Shown piece by piece: positions 24,721 to 36,301 of a stretch of DNA of 64,000 nucleotides. This DNA comes from Crossaster papposus. Taxonomy: Eukaryota; Echinodermata; Asteroidea; Velatida; Solasteridae. A program made the position numbers and the translations under genes. Under the pieces are notes generated by a model that was not told the DNA's origin, searched no databases, and saw only the letters and a program-made list of their open reading frames with translations. The DNA is taken from the NCBI GenBank assembly GCA_037893245.1, contig JBAIAA010000651.1:186001-250000 (forward strand). Reading direction: 5' to 3'. Every line of letters starts with the position of its first letter. Positions within the stretch are counted from its first letter, which is position 1.

Positions 24721-25985
24721 TATAGTAAAGGTAAGAGGAACAGCTGAGAGGCCCAGAATCAACATTTGAGGTTACATTTTTTGGGGTAAGCAAGAAAAAT
24801 GAGTATTTAGCCAATGTTTTCTTAACTACACGAAGACAAATGAATGTCAACATTACGTATGTAAGATAAAGCTGAGTTTGTATTTGATTGAAATAGGGGC
24901 TTAGAACATTAAAGGACAATAATGTCCCCTAGTTGGAAAAGGTACCCGATTCTGATTCGTCTAGAAAACATAAAAGAGGTCTTCTGAAAAAGTTAAAGTT
25001 CAAACAAAAGAGGGACAGTTAGGAAGTACACTAGTTCTTTGAGTACATGGCATTATGGGGACATTCCATGATGTGCTTAAGGAAAATCTCTCTAAACTCA
25101 AACGCTGACAGATGTGACAAAAATATGGACGATGGCCAAGGAACATACACTGAACATGTTTAATGAGAGATACAGTACTTCCTGTTGGCCTATTAAGGGC
25201 ACAGGTGTCAACAGATTCTTCCCCAGGAGTTCTATGGGAACTGAAAGGTACAGCCCTTCCTGTTTGCATTTTGAAAGGCTGTTTTTAGACATGATTTAGT
25301 CTTTGCTGAACACACAAAAACCACCAAAATAGTAAGTTTGAGAAGGTTGGTGTGGGCTTAATGGTGTTGGGAAGGGGTGGGTGGGGATTAGCCATAAGGG
25401 AAGGGAAAGGGAACCAGCATCCTTGTGGGTAGGGGTGGGTGCTGAAAAAACATGCCAAATAAATTCAGGACAACTTTACTATCCTACCACATTTTTCAGA
25501 AGTCTCAAATCAACCTAACCTCTCTGATTAAATCAAAATCCAGACCATACCCTTTTTTAGAGAATTTGTGCAGATTCAGGATACCTCCAAACTGGTCCAT
25601 ATCTGCCAATCTGTTTAATCTCTTAAATAGTCAGACTGCAGACTACGAAGAGATTAAATTAGTGAAATCTTTTACCTCAACAGATAAAGAACTGGTTTAA
25701 TAATAAGCTGCTAAAATAAACATCACTGTGGATTTAGTGCAATGGAGAACTAGACTTTACTGAAGGACATTTTTTAAGCCTTTATTTGCAACTTCCTACA
25801 AAGCCTGTACAGGAAGGATTGAGTATATAAGAGGCCAGGGGGTTGTGAAGAAACTACCAAGAAGGGAAATGATGAGTGTCTCTGGGTGTTAGGGTTTAAT
25901 TTCTTCCTCCTTTTCCCCAAACCCCTTGTGACAGAGATTTAAGGATGTATAGTCTGAGACTCACATATATTACACAATGTTTAGT

Positions 25986-26058
25986 TAAAGGTGGGATACA
26001 CCGTTGGATACACCATTGGTAATTGCTTGAATTGTCAGGAATGGCTGGATTGTATCTA
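25986..26058 (-). mobile_element. MITE-1 terminal fragment
   Basis: TAAAGGTGGGATACACCGTT, then GGATACACCATTGGTAATTG and CTTGAATTGTCAGGAATGGC: about one and a half terminal units with no body. Confidence 0.65.
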
Positions 26059-26269
26059 ACATTGGGTAAAAAGTACCTAACATTAGTCAAATTGGAGAAA
26101 TGTACACATTGTTGGTAAACAAATTTACCAACTTTTTAACCAACACAATGTTCATATATGTTTTTGAGAGTGACAGTAAAACTATGAATGGATTTGAGCG
26201 AAGCATCCTGATATCTCGCAGAAGACCTTCTAGATCCACAGGATAGTTTGAATCTAGCTAAGAAAGCCC

Positions 26270-26388
26270 TCCCCCACCCCACCCCCCCCCTTCCCCACCC
26301 CCCCTTCCCCACCCCACCCCCCCTTCCCCACCCCCCCCTTCCCCACCCCCCCCTTCCCCACCCCCCCTTCCCCACCCCACCCCACCGA
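26270..26388. repeat. C-rich array (CCCCACCCCCCCTTC-type)
   Basis: Almost pure C with periodic TT and single A, about 120 bases. It creates spurious Gly-rich ORFs on the minus strand. The G-rich strand has strong quadruplex potential. Confidence 0.85.
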
Positions 26389-26691
26389 AAAAATCTCCGT
26401 TAATCTTTACATCAATGATGCATGAGTCAAAACTAAAAAGTTTTCCGCCCCTTATAGAGCTTTGAGATTTGTCCCTAAGACCCATAAATTCAAAACCCCA
26501 CCCGGACTACATACAATCCAGTTCAAAGCCAAAGCGGACGGAGTGTCTTAAAAATGTCTCTTGAATCTTGTAAGTCTTGGGCGGTGTGACGGTGTCTTAA
26601 ATGGACATTTTGTTTCGGGCTATGGATGTGTGGTAAGTTTGTGGCCTAAGGTAGGGGACAGTTTTAGAAAAGAAAACACGACAATGTTCCC

Positions 26692-26945
26692 GCCTACATG
26701 TACATTGACACACTCATGGTCATGAAGCATACGGATCCCTTCTGTGTAGAAGCCCTCGTCTTAGGTCCCCAGGAAGTGGTCCACATCAATGACATCATCA
26801 GCTGAGGCAACATGGTAACCTTCTTTAACTTCAGGAAGAGGTAGTAGTCAGAGGGTGTTGAATCATGTGAATAGAACGGGTGTTCGACCAGTTTGAATCC
26901 ACATGTCTGGATGGTAGCCATGCCCACCGATTACAACTCCTGGCA
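26692..26945 (-). pseudogene. Mariner-type transposase fragment
   Basis: The minus-strand translation contains GFKLVEHPFYSHDSTPSDYY followed by LFLKLKKV. This matches the C-terminal part of mariner (Tc1/mariner, DDE/DDD) transposases, where the HPPYSPDLAPSDY-like motif carries the third catalytic acid. Further downstream are QKGSVCFMT-like residues. The copy lacks the helix-turn-helix and the first catalytic residues, so it is dead. It shares GAAGCATACGGATCCCTTCT and CCCAGGAAGTGGTCCACATC with the copy at 54.3 kb. Confidence 0.8.
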
Positions 26946-27219
26946 CCTCCAACTAGAACCTTTACCTCGACCTTGCCATGTCATTTTTTTTCTTCCTCAG
27001 ATTTCTAAGTATACGCTGTATAGGATATCTGCCTGGGATTGACATTATTTTATGACGTGACATTCTTGGTCTGGTTTTGTACTCTGCTTGTTGACTTGCG
27101 ATGGTATCAATATAATGGTGATTAACATTGAGATTTGAACTCTAGTGACTTGCAAAAAGGTATGTATGCGTGGGACTGTCAAAATGTCTCGGCCAGGATA
27201 ATAGATTTGCTCTTAAAAG

Positions 27220-27345
27220 CTTCTTTTTTTCAGAGAGGGGGAAACAGACAGGTGCAAGTCCACACTCTGTACCCTCTTTCTGCATCCTGTGGACGTCAAT
27301 TGTTAACAGGTCCACAGAGAGTATTGGCTCGTACACATGCACCTT
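27220..27345 (-). repeat. Dispersed repeat, reverse partner of 24.6 kb copy
   Basis: GTGGACGTCAATTGTTAACA, then GGTCCACAG and AAAAGCTTCTTTTTTTC, are the inverse of blocks at 24580-24720. Confidence 0.55.
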
Positions 27346-28009
27346 ATCAAAGGAGACATAAGTACAAGTGCAAAGTCAAATAGAATTTGCCAAATGTTGA
27401 AGCCTTGAAAACAGAGATTCCTTTAACATTTGCGAGAGGATGTCGATATTAATGTCGGCTGAAAATCTGATGGCGATGTTTTGGTCGACTGAAGTCATGT
27501 ACATGTAGAAGCTCTTAGTCCTTGGAGAGAAGAAAGAAACGGAAGAAAAATCAGACAAGCTCAGACATTCCGCCTCAGATTATATCTTTGATGTTATCAA
27601 CACTTGTAGATAGCATTCTCTGAACTCCCTCTGTGAATTAGGCAAAATGTTTCGGGAATTTCCCCAGGAAGGGTTCCATGACAAATCAGAGGTGTTTTTT
27701 TGTGCTCCTTTTAAGGATTGAAGACGTGAGAAAGCTCAATCGAGACATGAGTAAGAAATTGGAAAAGCATGCTTTGAGTTTGAAGTTTGCAAGCAGCATT
27801 GTACACTAATGGGGTCAGATAGGAGATTTTTTTTCTCGAAAATGTGGCTTTGATAAAAGCATGAAATTTGGCATACAGTCAGAGTACGTCACTAGAAAGA
27901 TATTTGGCGGTATATAGTATAGGGCTATCACAGATTTGTCCTTTAAAGAAATATACATACAATAACAACTTTTTTTCTTTTTCAAAATGGCTGTCTATGC
28001 TTGTTCTTT

Positions 28010-28399
28010 AAAGTGATCGTATACGTTTGGTAATTGGAACCCACTGTTTGTTTTAATCTTATATAGTTATAGATATACCATAAAACTAACCTGTACAAAT
28101 TTCATTTCAAAAGGTAGCGATTTTGAGATATTGCCGAAAATCTGGAGCGGTTATGTCCACGCAGAAAGAATAATCTACATTGGAATACACAGTCTGAGAA
28201 ACGTCACTGCAGTAACGCTTCTCAGATTCAAATTTGTGGGGATAAAAAGTGATATCTTTTTCCATAACCGCAGTACTTTGAAGTGAACAGTTTCTAAAAA
28301 TGCATTATACTATCCAAAGCTGCTGTACTTCTTTCCAAGTAAGTTTTTATTGCCATTAATTTTTGGAGTAATTACCAAACATTTACGATTCCTTTAAAG
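28010..28399. mobile_element. MITE with TTTGGTAATT ends
   Basis: The left end TTAAAGTGATCGTATACGTT followed by TGGTAATT is mirrored by TAATTACCAAACATTTACGA then TTCCTTTAA at the right. The element is about 390 bp, with an interior CAGTCTGAGAAACGTCACTG and no ORF. Confidence 0.65.
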
Positions 28400-28800
28400 G
28401 ACAAATCTTTGATGGCCCTGTAGCCAAATAACTTTTTCATGACATACCTAAATGCTCTGTGTTCCAAATTCCATGCATGTTTCATCAAAGGCAAAATATC
28501 ATCACCTAGCTCTCTGCTGTAACTAGTAGAGCCTGATCTTTATAAGTTGCTGGGTCTTATGTCAAAGATTGGCTAAACCAAAACCACCTGCCAGGTGATT
28601 CATTGTCACGACCACCAATCACCTGTCACTTTCTTGTCCATAACCTCCAACTCCTAATAACTGCCAAGGTTCCTTAATAGCTAAATCTCTTCAATAGATC
28701 TCTTGTATTGTGGCAGCCATCTTCAGGCATTTTCGAGTCTCAATTAATTCCTTCATTACTACATTGATATACATGTGGTTTGTGGTATGACACAAAGTCT

Positions 28801-29012
28801 TTAAAGGTAGGATACACCATTGGCAATTGCTTGAATTGTCAGGAATAGGTGGATGTAAAGGTAGGATACACCATTGGTAATTGCTTGAATTGTCAGGAAT
28901 GGGTGGATGTAAAGGTAGGATACACCATTGGTAATTGCTTGAATTGTCAGGAATAGGTGGATGTAAAGGTAGGATACACCATTGGTAATTGCTTGAATTA
29001 TCATGAATAGGT
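28801..29012 (-). repeat. 54-bp tandem array of MITE-1 terminus, 4 units
   Basis: Four units of AAAGGTAGGATACACCATTG, GTAATTGCTTGAATTGTC and AGGAATGGGTGGATG with small differences. It is the same unit as at 12.0 kb but in the opposite orientation and at the outer end of a different copy. Confidence 0.85.
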
Positions 29013-29374
29013 AGATCTGGGGGGTTGTATTTTATAGTAAATATCGTTATTCCTCCATGGTTTAACTGACCTATTCATAGTTTTACAATCATGGATGCCG
29101 ATTAAAGCAAGACAAACGGCGTTCGTTTTTAACCAGCGTCGGGCAGTGGTTCTTATGTTCTTGTTTTGTTCGCGATCGCCGTTCGGCGATTGTAAATTTG
29201 TTTTTATAAAATTCTTTATACAATTTTATAAATTTTTTTTGGAAACAATCATAGGATATCTAGCTTAATCATTTTGCTGGATACCTACAATCATTATTTA
29301 CTTTCAAATAAGTAAGATATTTCTTAATAATTCAATAGTAAACATTTTCAATTTCTGCAAATGGTATACCTTCA
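28801..29374 (-). mobile_element. MITE-1, reverse copy with amplified end
   Basis: The left terminal units are followed by GTTGTATTTTATAGTAAATA, ATGGTTTAACTGACC, CATGGATGCCGATTAAAGCA, CGCGATCGCCGTTCGGCGAT and ATTTTGCTGGATACCTACAA. It ends near GCAAATGGTATACC. The order is the inverse of the 12.0 kb copy. Confidence 0.75.
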
Positions 29375-31210
29375 AATCTCTAACGTTTTATCTCTGGTAA
29401 ACTGGTTTCAATAACTCCTGCGTTAACTGCTGCATTCTTGTTTGATCGCCCATTTTGTTGGGCAATAAAGTGGATTAGTTGCTCAATCTTGCAGCTAGAT
29501 ACATTTGTGGTTGTATGTTGGAGATAATGAGATTATATTGTGGTCAGCCTTTTTGATATGATGGTGGTCAAATATTTGGCCTCTTGTGATAAAACTCCCC
29601 AGGCCATTGATAAATTTGTCGCCCACATGCTGAACATCCCAGCGGTTTCGGAAAGTGCCAAATTTACTAGAATTGTGTCTTCTGGATATTTTAGGATGAA
29701 ATTATTGATCAGCCCAATATTTATCACGGCAAGATTGATGGATTTGGGGGCACACAATTTTGTTCAGTTTTGCCTCCACAAATCTGCAAATCCATCGGAA
29801 GGTTTTGGAGGATTGTATAGCATATCTGGCAATTGTCAATAAAGCCAGTATTAAATTTATATTGATGCCTAAAGTGTAAATGCTGGTTTATATTACATGT
29901 AGGTGTGAAAGCGAATGCTAATTTGTGACGTTGGGGCAAGTTTTCAAACAAAAGTTGAACAGATTTCAACAAATGTTGCAGCGAATACTTTGTGACGTCA
30001 AATTCGCATCGCATTTGCATAAAGTATGACAATTCACCATTGGCTGTGAAATTTGCAGGAGTTGAACCAATTAAAATAGGAAACTTGAGTTGTTTTAACT
30101 TTTGAAAATGTTCAGCATGACAACTTGCTGTCGCGTCACAAATTCGTTTTTCGGCGCCGTTGCGAGCTCGCTTTCGTAAGCTGAGTGTAAGCTGATGTCA
30201 AGGATACGAGAAGTACACAAGACCTTTTGCAAAATTTCTGAGAATATGCCTTCTTGAACAATGACGTCATGAATTAACAGCATATTAGTATTAAGAAACA
30301 GGAAGCTAGCCATTAAGGCAGTTTAAGGGCATCGGCCCCGATTGGCCAGAAATAGGAGGACTTACCATTGTTGCTAAGAACATTGATTACTAACACTATT
30401 ATGATAAACACTATAAAATACAGTATGTATTATAATACACACCATTTTAAGATGTGTCATTTTCCAAAAAAGACAAATTTACTATCACATTTTTTAAAAT
30501 TCATGAAAACAATGACAATAGATAGACATGTAACTGGGGCTGATTGTGAGAATTCAGGCTTGATTCTATAAAAAGAATGTTAGAGTTGCCCAAGCGTTTA
30601 GTAGAACTGACAGTTTTGGAAAACTGTTCTTTTAAAAAAAGTTGACGGCTCGCACTTGGGCTATAATGGGCTATTAAACCACGGCAGTTTAAAAATGAGG
30701 CTCCCATCTTGATCCCATTTTAACTAATTCCTCTTTCCAGAATCCAGAAAATGGACTATTAATTGAATGTCAACAGTCAATCAACCACAACTTTCACCCT
30801 TGGGTCCTCAATTGACCACTAGCTATCGAGCCTTTCTGAGAAAAAAACACCCAAAACTTGCTGCAAGAAAATGGCAAAGAAGAACACTTTTCAAGAAAGA
30901 AACTGGAACAGTTCAAAAGTTTGTTTGGTTTGGCTAAATTAGCCGCGTTATTGGGAGTGTAGTCACGTTTGACCCTTCTCTGTAACCTCACACAATCGGT
31001 TCAACTCATTTAGTTACCGTAATTTCCTGCGGACAAGGCGCTCGGCGGTTAAGGCGCAGGTCCCTAAAATCATCCCATGAAAAGTTACATCAATAACGTG
31101 GTTTTTTTATAAGAACCGTGTTGACCTACATGTAGGAACCATACTGAAGGAACACTTTACAAGGATGTTAAAGACTAGCTACTTGTTACACCCACCTACA
31201 TGTACAGTAC

Positions 31211-31380
31211 CCTGTACAAGAATCTTCCGTGTTTTAGGGTGAAGTTTACAGACAGAAAGAGTCAGGATTTGGAGTCACATGTTTGGGTGGAAGTCCCTGT
31301 ACAAGAATCTTCCGTGTTTTAGGGTGAAGTTTACAGACAGATAGAGTCAGGATTTGGAGTCACATGTTTGGGTGGAAGTG
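31211..31380. repeat. 85-bp tandem duplication
   Basis: Two adjacent copies with period 85 (CCTGTACAAGAATCTTCCGT to GTTTGGGTGGAAGT) differ visibly at one base (GAAAGAG versus GATAGAG). Near-identity points to a recent duplication. Confidence 0.9.
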
Positions 31381-32360
31381 TAAACATTCTGTGCCGGGGA
31401 TATTGAAGGGTATCCTGGGGTATACTAGGGGGTCACCTGTTAAGGGTAAGTGCTTAAAAAGGAGACCTTGTTCCAAAAACCTGGGAAAGGAATATGGGCG
31501 TCGGCTTTACTCTCGCTCAGGAAATGTGGGTCAGTGATTGGATAGTTATTTATAGAAATTGCCAAGTTGAAAGTCTGGACCATATACCAACACATCTGTG
31601 GTGAATGTACAACTAGTAAAGTATGAAACATAAACAGCCAAATAAAAGAGAACAACAAATTAACCCTAATGTTCTGTCATTTGGGGTACAGCACACAAAA
31701 TACAACACAATTCTCTTAGGCCAGTGTAGTAAGAGTACTGCATACTACAGTTTACTACAGTTGCATTTTCTAGTATTAGGTGACGATAGGGGTAAAATAA
31801 ACCGAAACAAATATTGTTAACTTGAAATCTGAAACATGAGACATATCGCTACATGTAAAATAATATAAAATAAATGCCAATTTGTTTTCTTCATTATATA
31901 ATATTGTTTATTATGTTTAAAAGTATCAACCTTTAAAAGGAACGGCCTCATCACAAGTTTAAATGTGGATTCCGAGCCCCAAACCGATGCAAAATGAATA
32001 ATGACAACAAAATAATATACTTTAGTACTTTTTACCATCGGGGTTCAATTTCATGGCGCTCTTTAGCACACCATTCTATGCTAACACTATAACCAGAGCC
32101 TCTGGTGTTTTTTAAGGGCAGCACACCCATTAACACCTGTGTTACAGCTGTAACAACATCAGTGGCAATGAACTTAATTACCAGGTCATAATGTGTACAT
32201 CCACACACAATAGTGTGGATGGAGCAGTGTATTATATTTGCCTGAGGGAACATTGCATTTGTTGGTCTTTCACTTGTTAATTGATGCCAGGGCTGCTGTC
32301 CTTGTCATACATGGTTTTATGGGTACCAGGAACAAAGAATAACAATAAGAACAGGACTAC

Positions 32361-32376
32361 CCCCCCCCCCCCCCCC
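32361..32376. repeat. Poly-C tract
   Basis: An uninterrupted run of about 16 C. Confidence 0.85.
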
Positions 32377-32479
32377 AAGTTCAACTTTTTGGTGTCCCAT
32401 GCTATGTATTTCAGAAATCTATGGAAACAAAGGAGAACAATATAAGGGAAGTAAGGTGGACAACTACACTTAGTTGATT

Positions 32480-32925
32480 CCAGCGGCCAATTTTATGGAG
32501 CTGCTAAGCAGAAACAAAATGCTTAGAATAATAATAATAATAATAATAATAATTTGGGAGGCTAATCATCCTTACTCGCAGCTGGTGTGCTGAATTGCGA
32601 AGGACGCGGCTACAACGTGGTCGAGTCGCTGGCACGTAAAGGCGCCTACGGCAGCCGGCCACATCGACTCATATATGACTACGGAGCACAGCCTGAGGTC
32701 GAAAGTGTTTGATTTTTCAGGAGGGAGGAAAACCGGATGACCTGGAAAAAACCCTCGTGGCACAGGAGAGAGAGAACCAACGCACAACTCTACTCACATA
32801 TGGTCCGGGCCGGGAATCGAACCCGGGCCACATTGGTGAGAGGCAAGCGCTTTACACACAAGCCACCCATGCCACCCTGAAAATCTTTCCTTGGCAAAAA
32901 CAGGGTTACAGACCCAATATCTGAA
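32480..32925. mobile_element. GGGGCCAATTTCAT MITE split by a SINE
   Basis: The left part (GCGGCCAATTTTATGGAGCT, GCTAAGCAGAAACAAAATGC) stops at about 32526. The right part (CTTTCCTTGGCAAAAACAGG then GTTACAGACC) resumes at about 32882. Together they match the interior order of the intact copies, so the SINE between them inserted later. Confidence 0.65.
32527..32880 (-). mobile_element. tRNA-type SINE, near full length, minus strand
   Basis: On the minus strand the head carries an A-box-like TGGCTTGTGTGTAAAGCGCT and B-box GGGTTCGATTCCCGG at tRNA spacing. A body follows with TTTTTCCAGGTCATCCGG, AATCAAACACTTTCGACCTC and CGACTCGACCACGTTGTAGC, then a 3' end AGGATGATTAGCCTCCCAAA and a tail of ATT repeats (about 32528-32551 on +). 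The tail and 5' head are complete, so this is the reference copy for the truncated one at 16.8 kb. Confidence 0.88.
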
Positions 32926-33739
32926 CAATTTGTATCCTTGTTGGAGACATCTCTTTGTTCTTGTGTACATGTACAAAATGGTTAGAAAGCGGAGCACGTT
33001 ATTCAAAATGGTCTTAATTTAGAACTTGGGTTAAACGACCTTCATTAACCTTGCTGACAAGTTCAGAACATCAAACCATAAAAATGCCACACAAGTTCAT
33101 AGAAGCATTAACAATGGACCCAGATCTTAACAAATACCACTACCACTTCAGAGATACGTTTATGGCATTTTGATGGGTTTTTCCTACCACCAAAGTGGTA
33201 CTCGGGAACCTAGCTTTTTCCTGAATACATCTGTTATTGACAGTTGCACAAGTCTCGTCTCCCGGAATAATTTCCCCAAAACAGACAGACTGACTGACTG
33301 GGGAATGTTTGCATTTTAAGTGACCAAATAATTTCAGGGGGGGTCAAGTAGTTGACAATGAAAGAATCTTAATGACTTCCCCACCTCTGCTCCCCAAACA
33401 AAAGTTAAAAAAAAACAAAAAAAACAAAATGCCCTTTTGTAGACTCAGCAATATAATAGCCCTAGAAATAAAAAAGATTTTCATCAAATTTTATCCGTCT
33501 TGAATTGTGTTGACAGGGTATCGAGATAGAATTCTGGGTCAAGCTACCTTTGATAGAGTGTTTCTAAAAGGTGGACAACTACGATTTTGTCCCCTATAAT
33601 GCTGCTGACAAGTGGACAATCCAAAGGGAATGGACTTTAGTCTCGGGGGAACTTGGTTGTTGTTTTTTACCAGACTCCAAATGTACCTTTGAGCATTTTT
33701 TCAACATAGGAGGGCTGATTGAGAGGTTTGTGGCCTGAA

Positions 33740-34500
33740 GGCCCTGGTCACACTGAGTTAAGATCAGGTTATGACCTACCTACTTTAGCTGTGACCGACA
33801 AATGTTTTAATCCTGAGCAAATTATAGATAGAGAGTTTGCAACCAGTCAAAGAGGTCGTGGATGATCACCAGAGTAAAATCAGTCACAGCAAGGTCATGT
33901 TAAAAACTTCCAACCTGCGATTCCAAATAGTAGAGGTCGCAGACATGGTCGCAGACATGGTCGCAGACATGGTCGCAGACATGGTCGCAGACATGGTCGC
34001 AGACATGGTCGCAGACATGGTCGCAGACATGGTCGCAGACATGGTCGCAGACATGGTCGCAGACATGGTCGCAGACATGGTCGCAGACATGGTCGCAGAC
34101 ATGGTCGCAGACATGGTCGCAGACATGGTCGCAGACATGGTCGCAGACATGGTCGCAGACATGGTCGCAGACATGGTCGCAGACATGGTCGCAGACATGG
34201 TCGCAGACATGGTCGCAGACATGGTCGCAGACATGGTCGCAGACATGGTCGCAGACATGGTCGCAGACATGGTCGCAGACATGGTCGCACCACCGGCTGC
34301 ACATGGTCGCACCACTAGTCGTAGATGATCGCGGGTCACGCAGTCGCATGATTAGTCGTTCAATTGGTCGTGCCACCTGACGATTGGTGGTGCCACCTGT
34401 AGTATGACCTCACGATCGATCTTGTAAGCGGTCGCCGGCCACTACGATTGATCGTACAATTGGTCGCTGATCACCACCACTAGTCGATTCGCACATTTTA
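33740..34500 (+). repeat. GGTCGCA dispersed element containing the 12-bp array
   Basis: The flanks of the array (GATCACCAGAGTAAAATCAG, CAAGGTCATGTTAAAAACTT, CTGCGATTCCAAATAGT, then GGTGGTGCCACCTG and CTCACGATCGATCTTG) match in order the element at 51640-52190. No protein motif is visible; ORFs across it are artefacts of the stop-free 12-mer. Confidence 0.75.
33935..34290 (+). repeat. Perfect 12-bp minisatellite (GGTCGCAGACAT), about 29.5 units
   Basis: Every interior unit is identical: successive 60-base blocks from 33961 to 34260 read the same. The array lies about 320 bases before the EGF1 exon acceptor. Four overlapping ORFs of 135-163 residues result only from the lack of stops. Confidence 0.95.
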
Positions 34501-34610
34501 TTCTGTAATGTATTTAATCAAGCGAAAACCCGTAAAGCTCTTTCACAAGTTTCTTGGTTAGGTGTTTCATATTTTTTAATTAGTGGTTTTGTGTTTTCTA
34601 TTTTGTATAG

Positions 34611-34715
34611 CTTCCTGCACCATGGGGCTGTGTTTCAATGGCGGAACCTGCCAAGGCGGCTATTCCCAGGTGTGTCTCTGCCCCCCTGGATTTGAGGGCC
34701 CCAGATGCAAATACG
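34611..34715 (+). CDS. Exon 4: first EGF domain (non-calcium type)
   Basis: A pyrimidine-rich acceptor (TTCTATTTTGTATAG) precedes it and GTAAGTG follows. Phase is 1 on both sides. After Pro181, the frame reads SCTMGLCFNGGTCQGGYSQV and then CLCPPGFEGPRCKY, a compact EGF with six cysteines (183, 188, 194, 202, 204, 213) and the PPGFEGPRC C-terminal signature. It lacks the D-x-D/N-E calcium-binding start. Its position right after EMI resembles the EMI-EGF-EGF(Ca) order seen in EGFL7/8; the many later EGFs favour a MEGF6-like protein. Confidence 0.92.
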
Positions 34716-35354
34716 GTAAGTGATAAGAAATTTCCTATTTTAGTTGATTTAAAAAAAAAAAAAAAAAATATATATATTTTATATATTTTTTTCCTTTAAA
34801 ACCATTTTTTTTTTGGGGGGGGGGGGGGTTCCATTTTTTACAATTTGTTTGTACTGACAATAGGTACAAGTTGCAGCAAGAGCCTAATTTCATTACTCTG
34901 CTTAACCACAACATTTCGCGCTTACGATAACCATCTCGCGCTAACAGTAACAGCGTTAGTAGAAGACCTCTGCGCTAAACCTTGTAAGCAAAACAAATCT
35001 TTGGTTAAGGAGATGTACACCTGCGCATAAAGGCATGTTTTTTGTCAATTTTGTCTGCGATCCTGTCTGTCAAAATTCGTTCCAGTCACTGACCTAGGTT
35101 TGGCCAATGGTTTTCATCACTTGTATGGTTCATTTGATCCGTGTAAGCTGTTCTGGGGTACAACGTTAATCCATTTGAATGGAATTCAAGCGGACTCAAT
35201 TTTTGATTTTTGGATGGAGGGGCAGCGAGTGGAGGCATTGACCCAGGTAAATTTGTGGCTACTTATCTGTTTTGGGTTATTGCGGAAAGGACAATAACTT
35301 GCAGTAAATGGAACGAATAAAAGGCGGTCTTTGACATATTGAACTTTTAGAGTA

Positions 35355-35373
35355 GGGGGGGGGGGGGGGGGGG
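35355..35373. repeat. Poly-G tract, 19 bases
   Basis: An uninterrupted G run, with quadruplex potential. Confidence 0.9.
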
Positions 35374-36059
35374 AGAAGAGAGACTTTGTACAGGTGAGAG
35401 ACAGGAACAAGTGGGAGACAGGGAACAGGTGGGAGACCAGATCGACTGCCAATCCACACCAGCTCTTTATGTTGCCATCGAGTCGTGATCGGTCGCAAAG
35501 GTTTGTCCTGGTATGTCACGCGCTGTACGTAATCCCAGTTAAGCCCCTTTTGTCAGGTTAAGGCATTTCAAGGAGAATAGCGAACCGGCTTGCGTGAATT
35601 CAGGCGCGATGTTTTGACAAGTGCCCGGTTTGAGTTTTCTTTTGTGAAAAAAATAAGAAAAAAGCCCTATCTTGCTGGAATCTGAGTCATGAAGGTTTAA
35701 TAGTTGCGTGGGAAAGGTTCTGTCGGAGCAAAAGTCAACTTGGGGACTTAGTTCAGAGATATTGAAAAGAAAACTGTTTTCAAATGTCAGTTTCTATTCA
35801 CTAATTCTATAAGGAACCTATGACTATGTCCAACTGTTCTTTTTTTTTCTACTGTTTCTTAAATATTTTTTTGTTGTACAATTAAGTACAATCGGTTGAT
35901 ATGATCCCAAAAGTTTGAATATTTCTAGTTTCTACCATTTCTATTCGCTTCTCAGTGATTGGTTGGGGAGTCGGAGGCGAAGCTAAAGCCAAAGTCAAAG
36001 CAAAGGTTTCAAAAACTACCTATGCATGATGGAGGCTGTGCTAAGCACAAAATTGGCTG

Positions 36060-36301
36060 TTAACCAGTTCGCGCCGGATGACGTATATAAACGCAAAAAT
36101 TTCCCCAAATTCAAAACGGATGACGCATAAACACGCCAAGTTCAAGTTTGGAAATGTATGTCAGCAGCGAGCAAGGCCGGAAATGCATGGGTGTGCTTCC
36201 CGGCACTATCAGCCTGAACCCGCTTCGGATCGAGTTTCGTTAAAAATAATCCCGCCCAGGGCTCGGCGATGTTAAAATAATCCCGGCGCCTACTGGTTAA
36301 A
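36060..36301. mobile_element. Family-C MITE (CAGTTCGCGCCGG ends), full copy
   Basis: The left end TTAACCAGTTCGCGCCGGAT and right end CCCGGCGCCTACTGGTTAAA are imperfect inverses. Interior: GATGACGCATAAACACG, GCAGCGAGCAAGGCCGGAAA, CTGAACCCGCTTCGGATCGA. It is about 240 bp with no ORF. Confidence 0.8.

Larger units (their letters stand above)
6138..34610 (+). other. Intron 3, about 28.5 kb, repeat-rich
   Basis: This single intron separates the EMI domain from the first EGF. A phase-1 donor (6138) and phase-1 acceptor (34610) bound it. I found no Cys-rich exon inside by eye, but a short exon could be missed. Stretches not listed separately hold only AT-rich single-copy-looking DNA, simple repeats such as a (CCCGA)n run at 9944-9989, and G-rich patches (7609-7627, 13951-13985). 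Confidence 0.6.

Noticed and set aside
33935..34290. CRISPR-like direct repeat array
   Set aside because: Units are contiguous with no spacers, and the genome is eukaryotic.
33837..34376. ORFs of 135-163 residues with ADMV, MSAT, LRPC or CDHV repeats
   Set aside because: Products of the perfect 12-bp array in a dispersed element; open frames on both strands show lack of coding selection.
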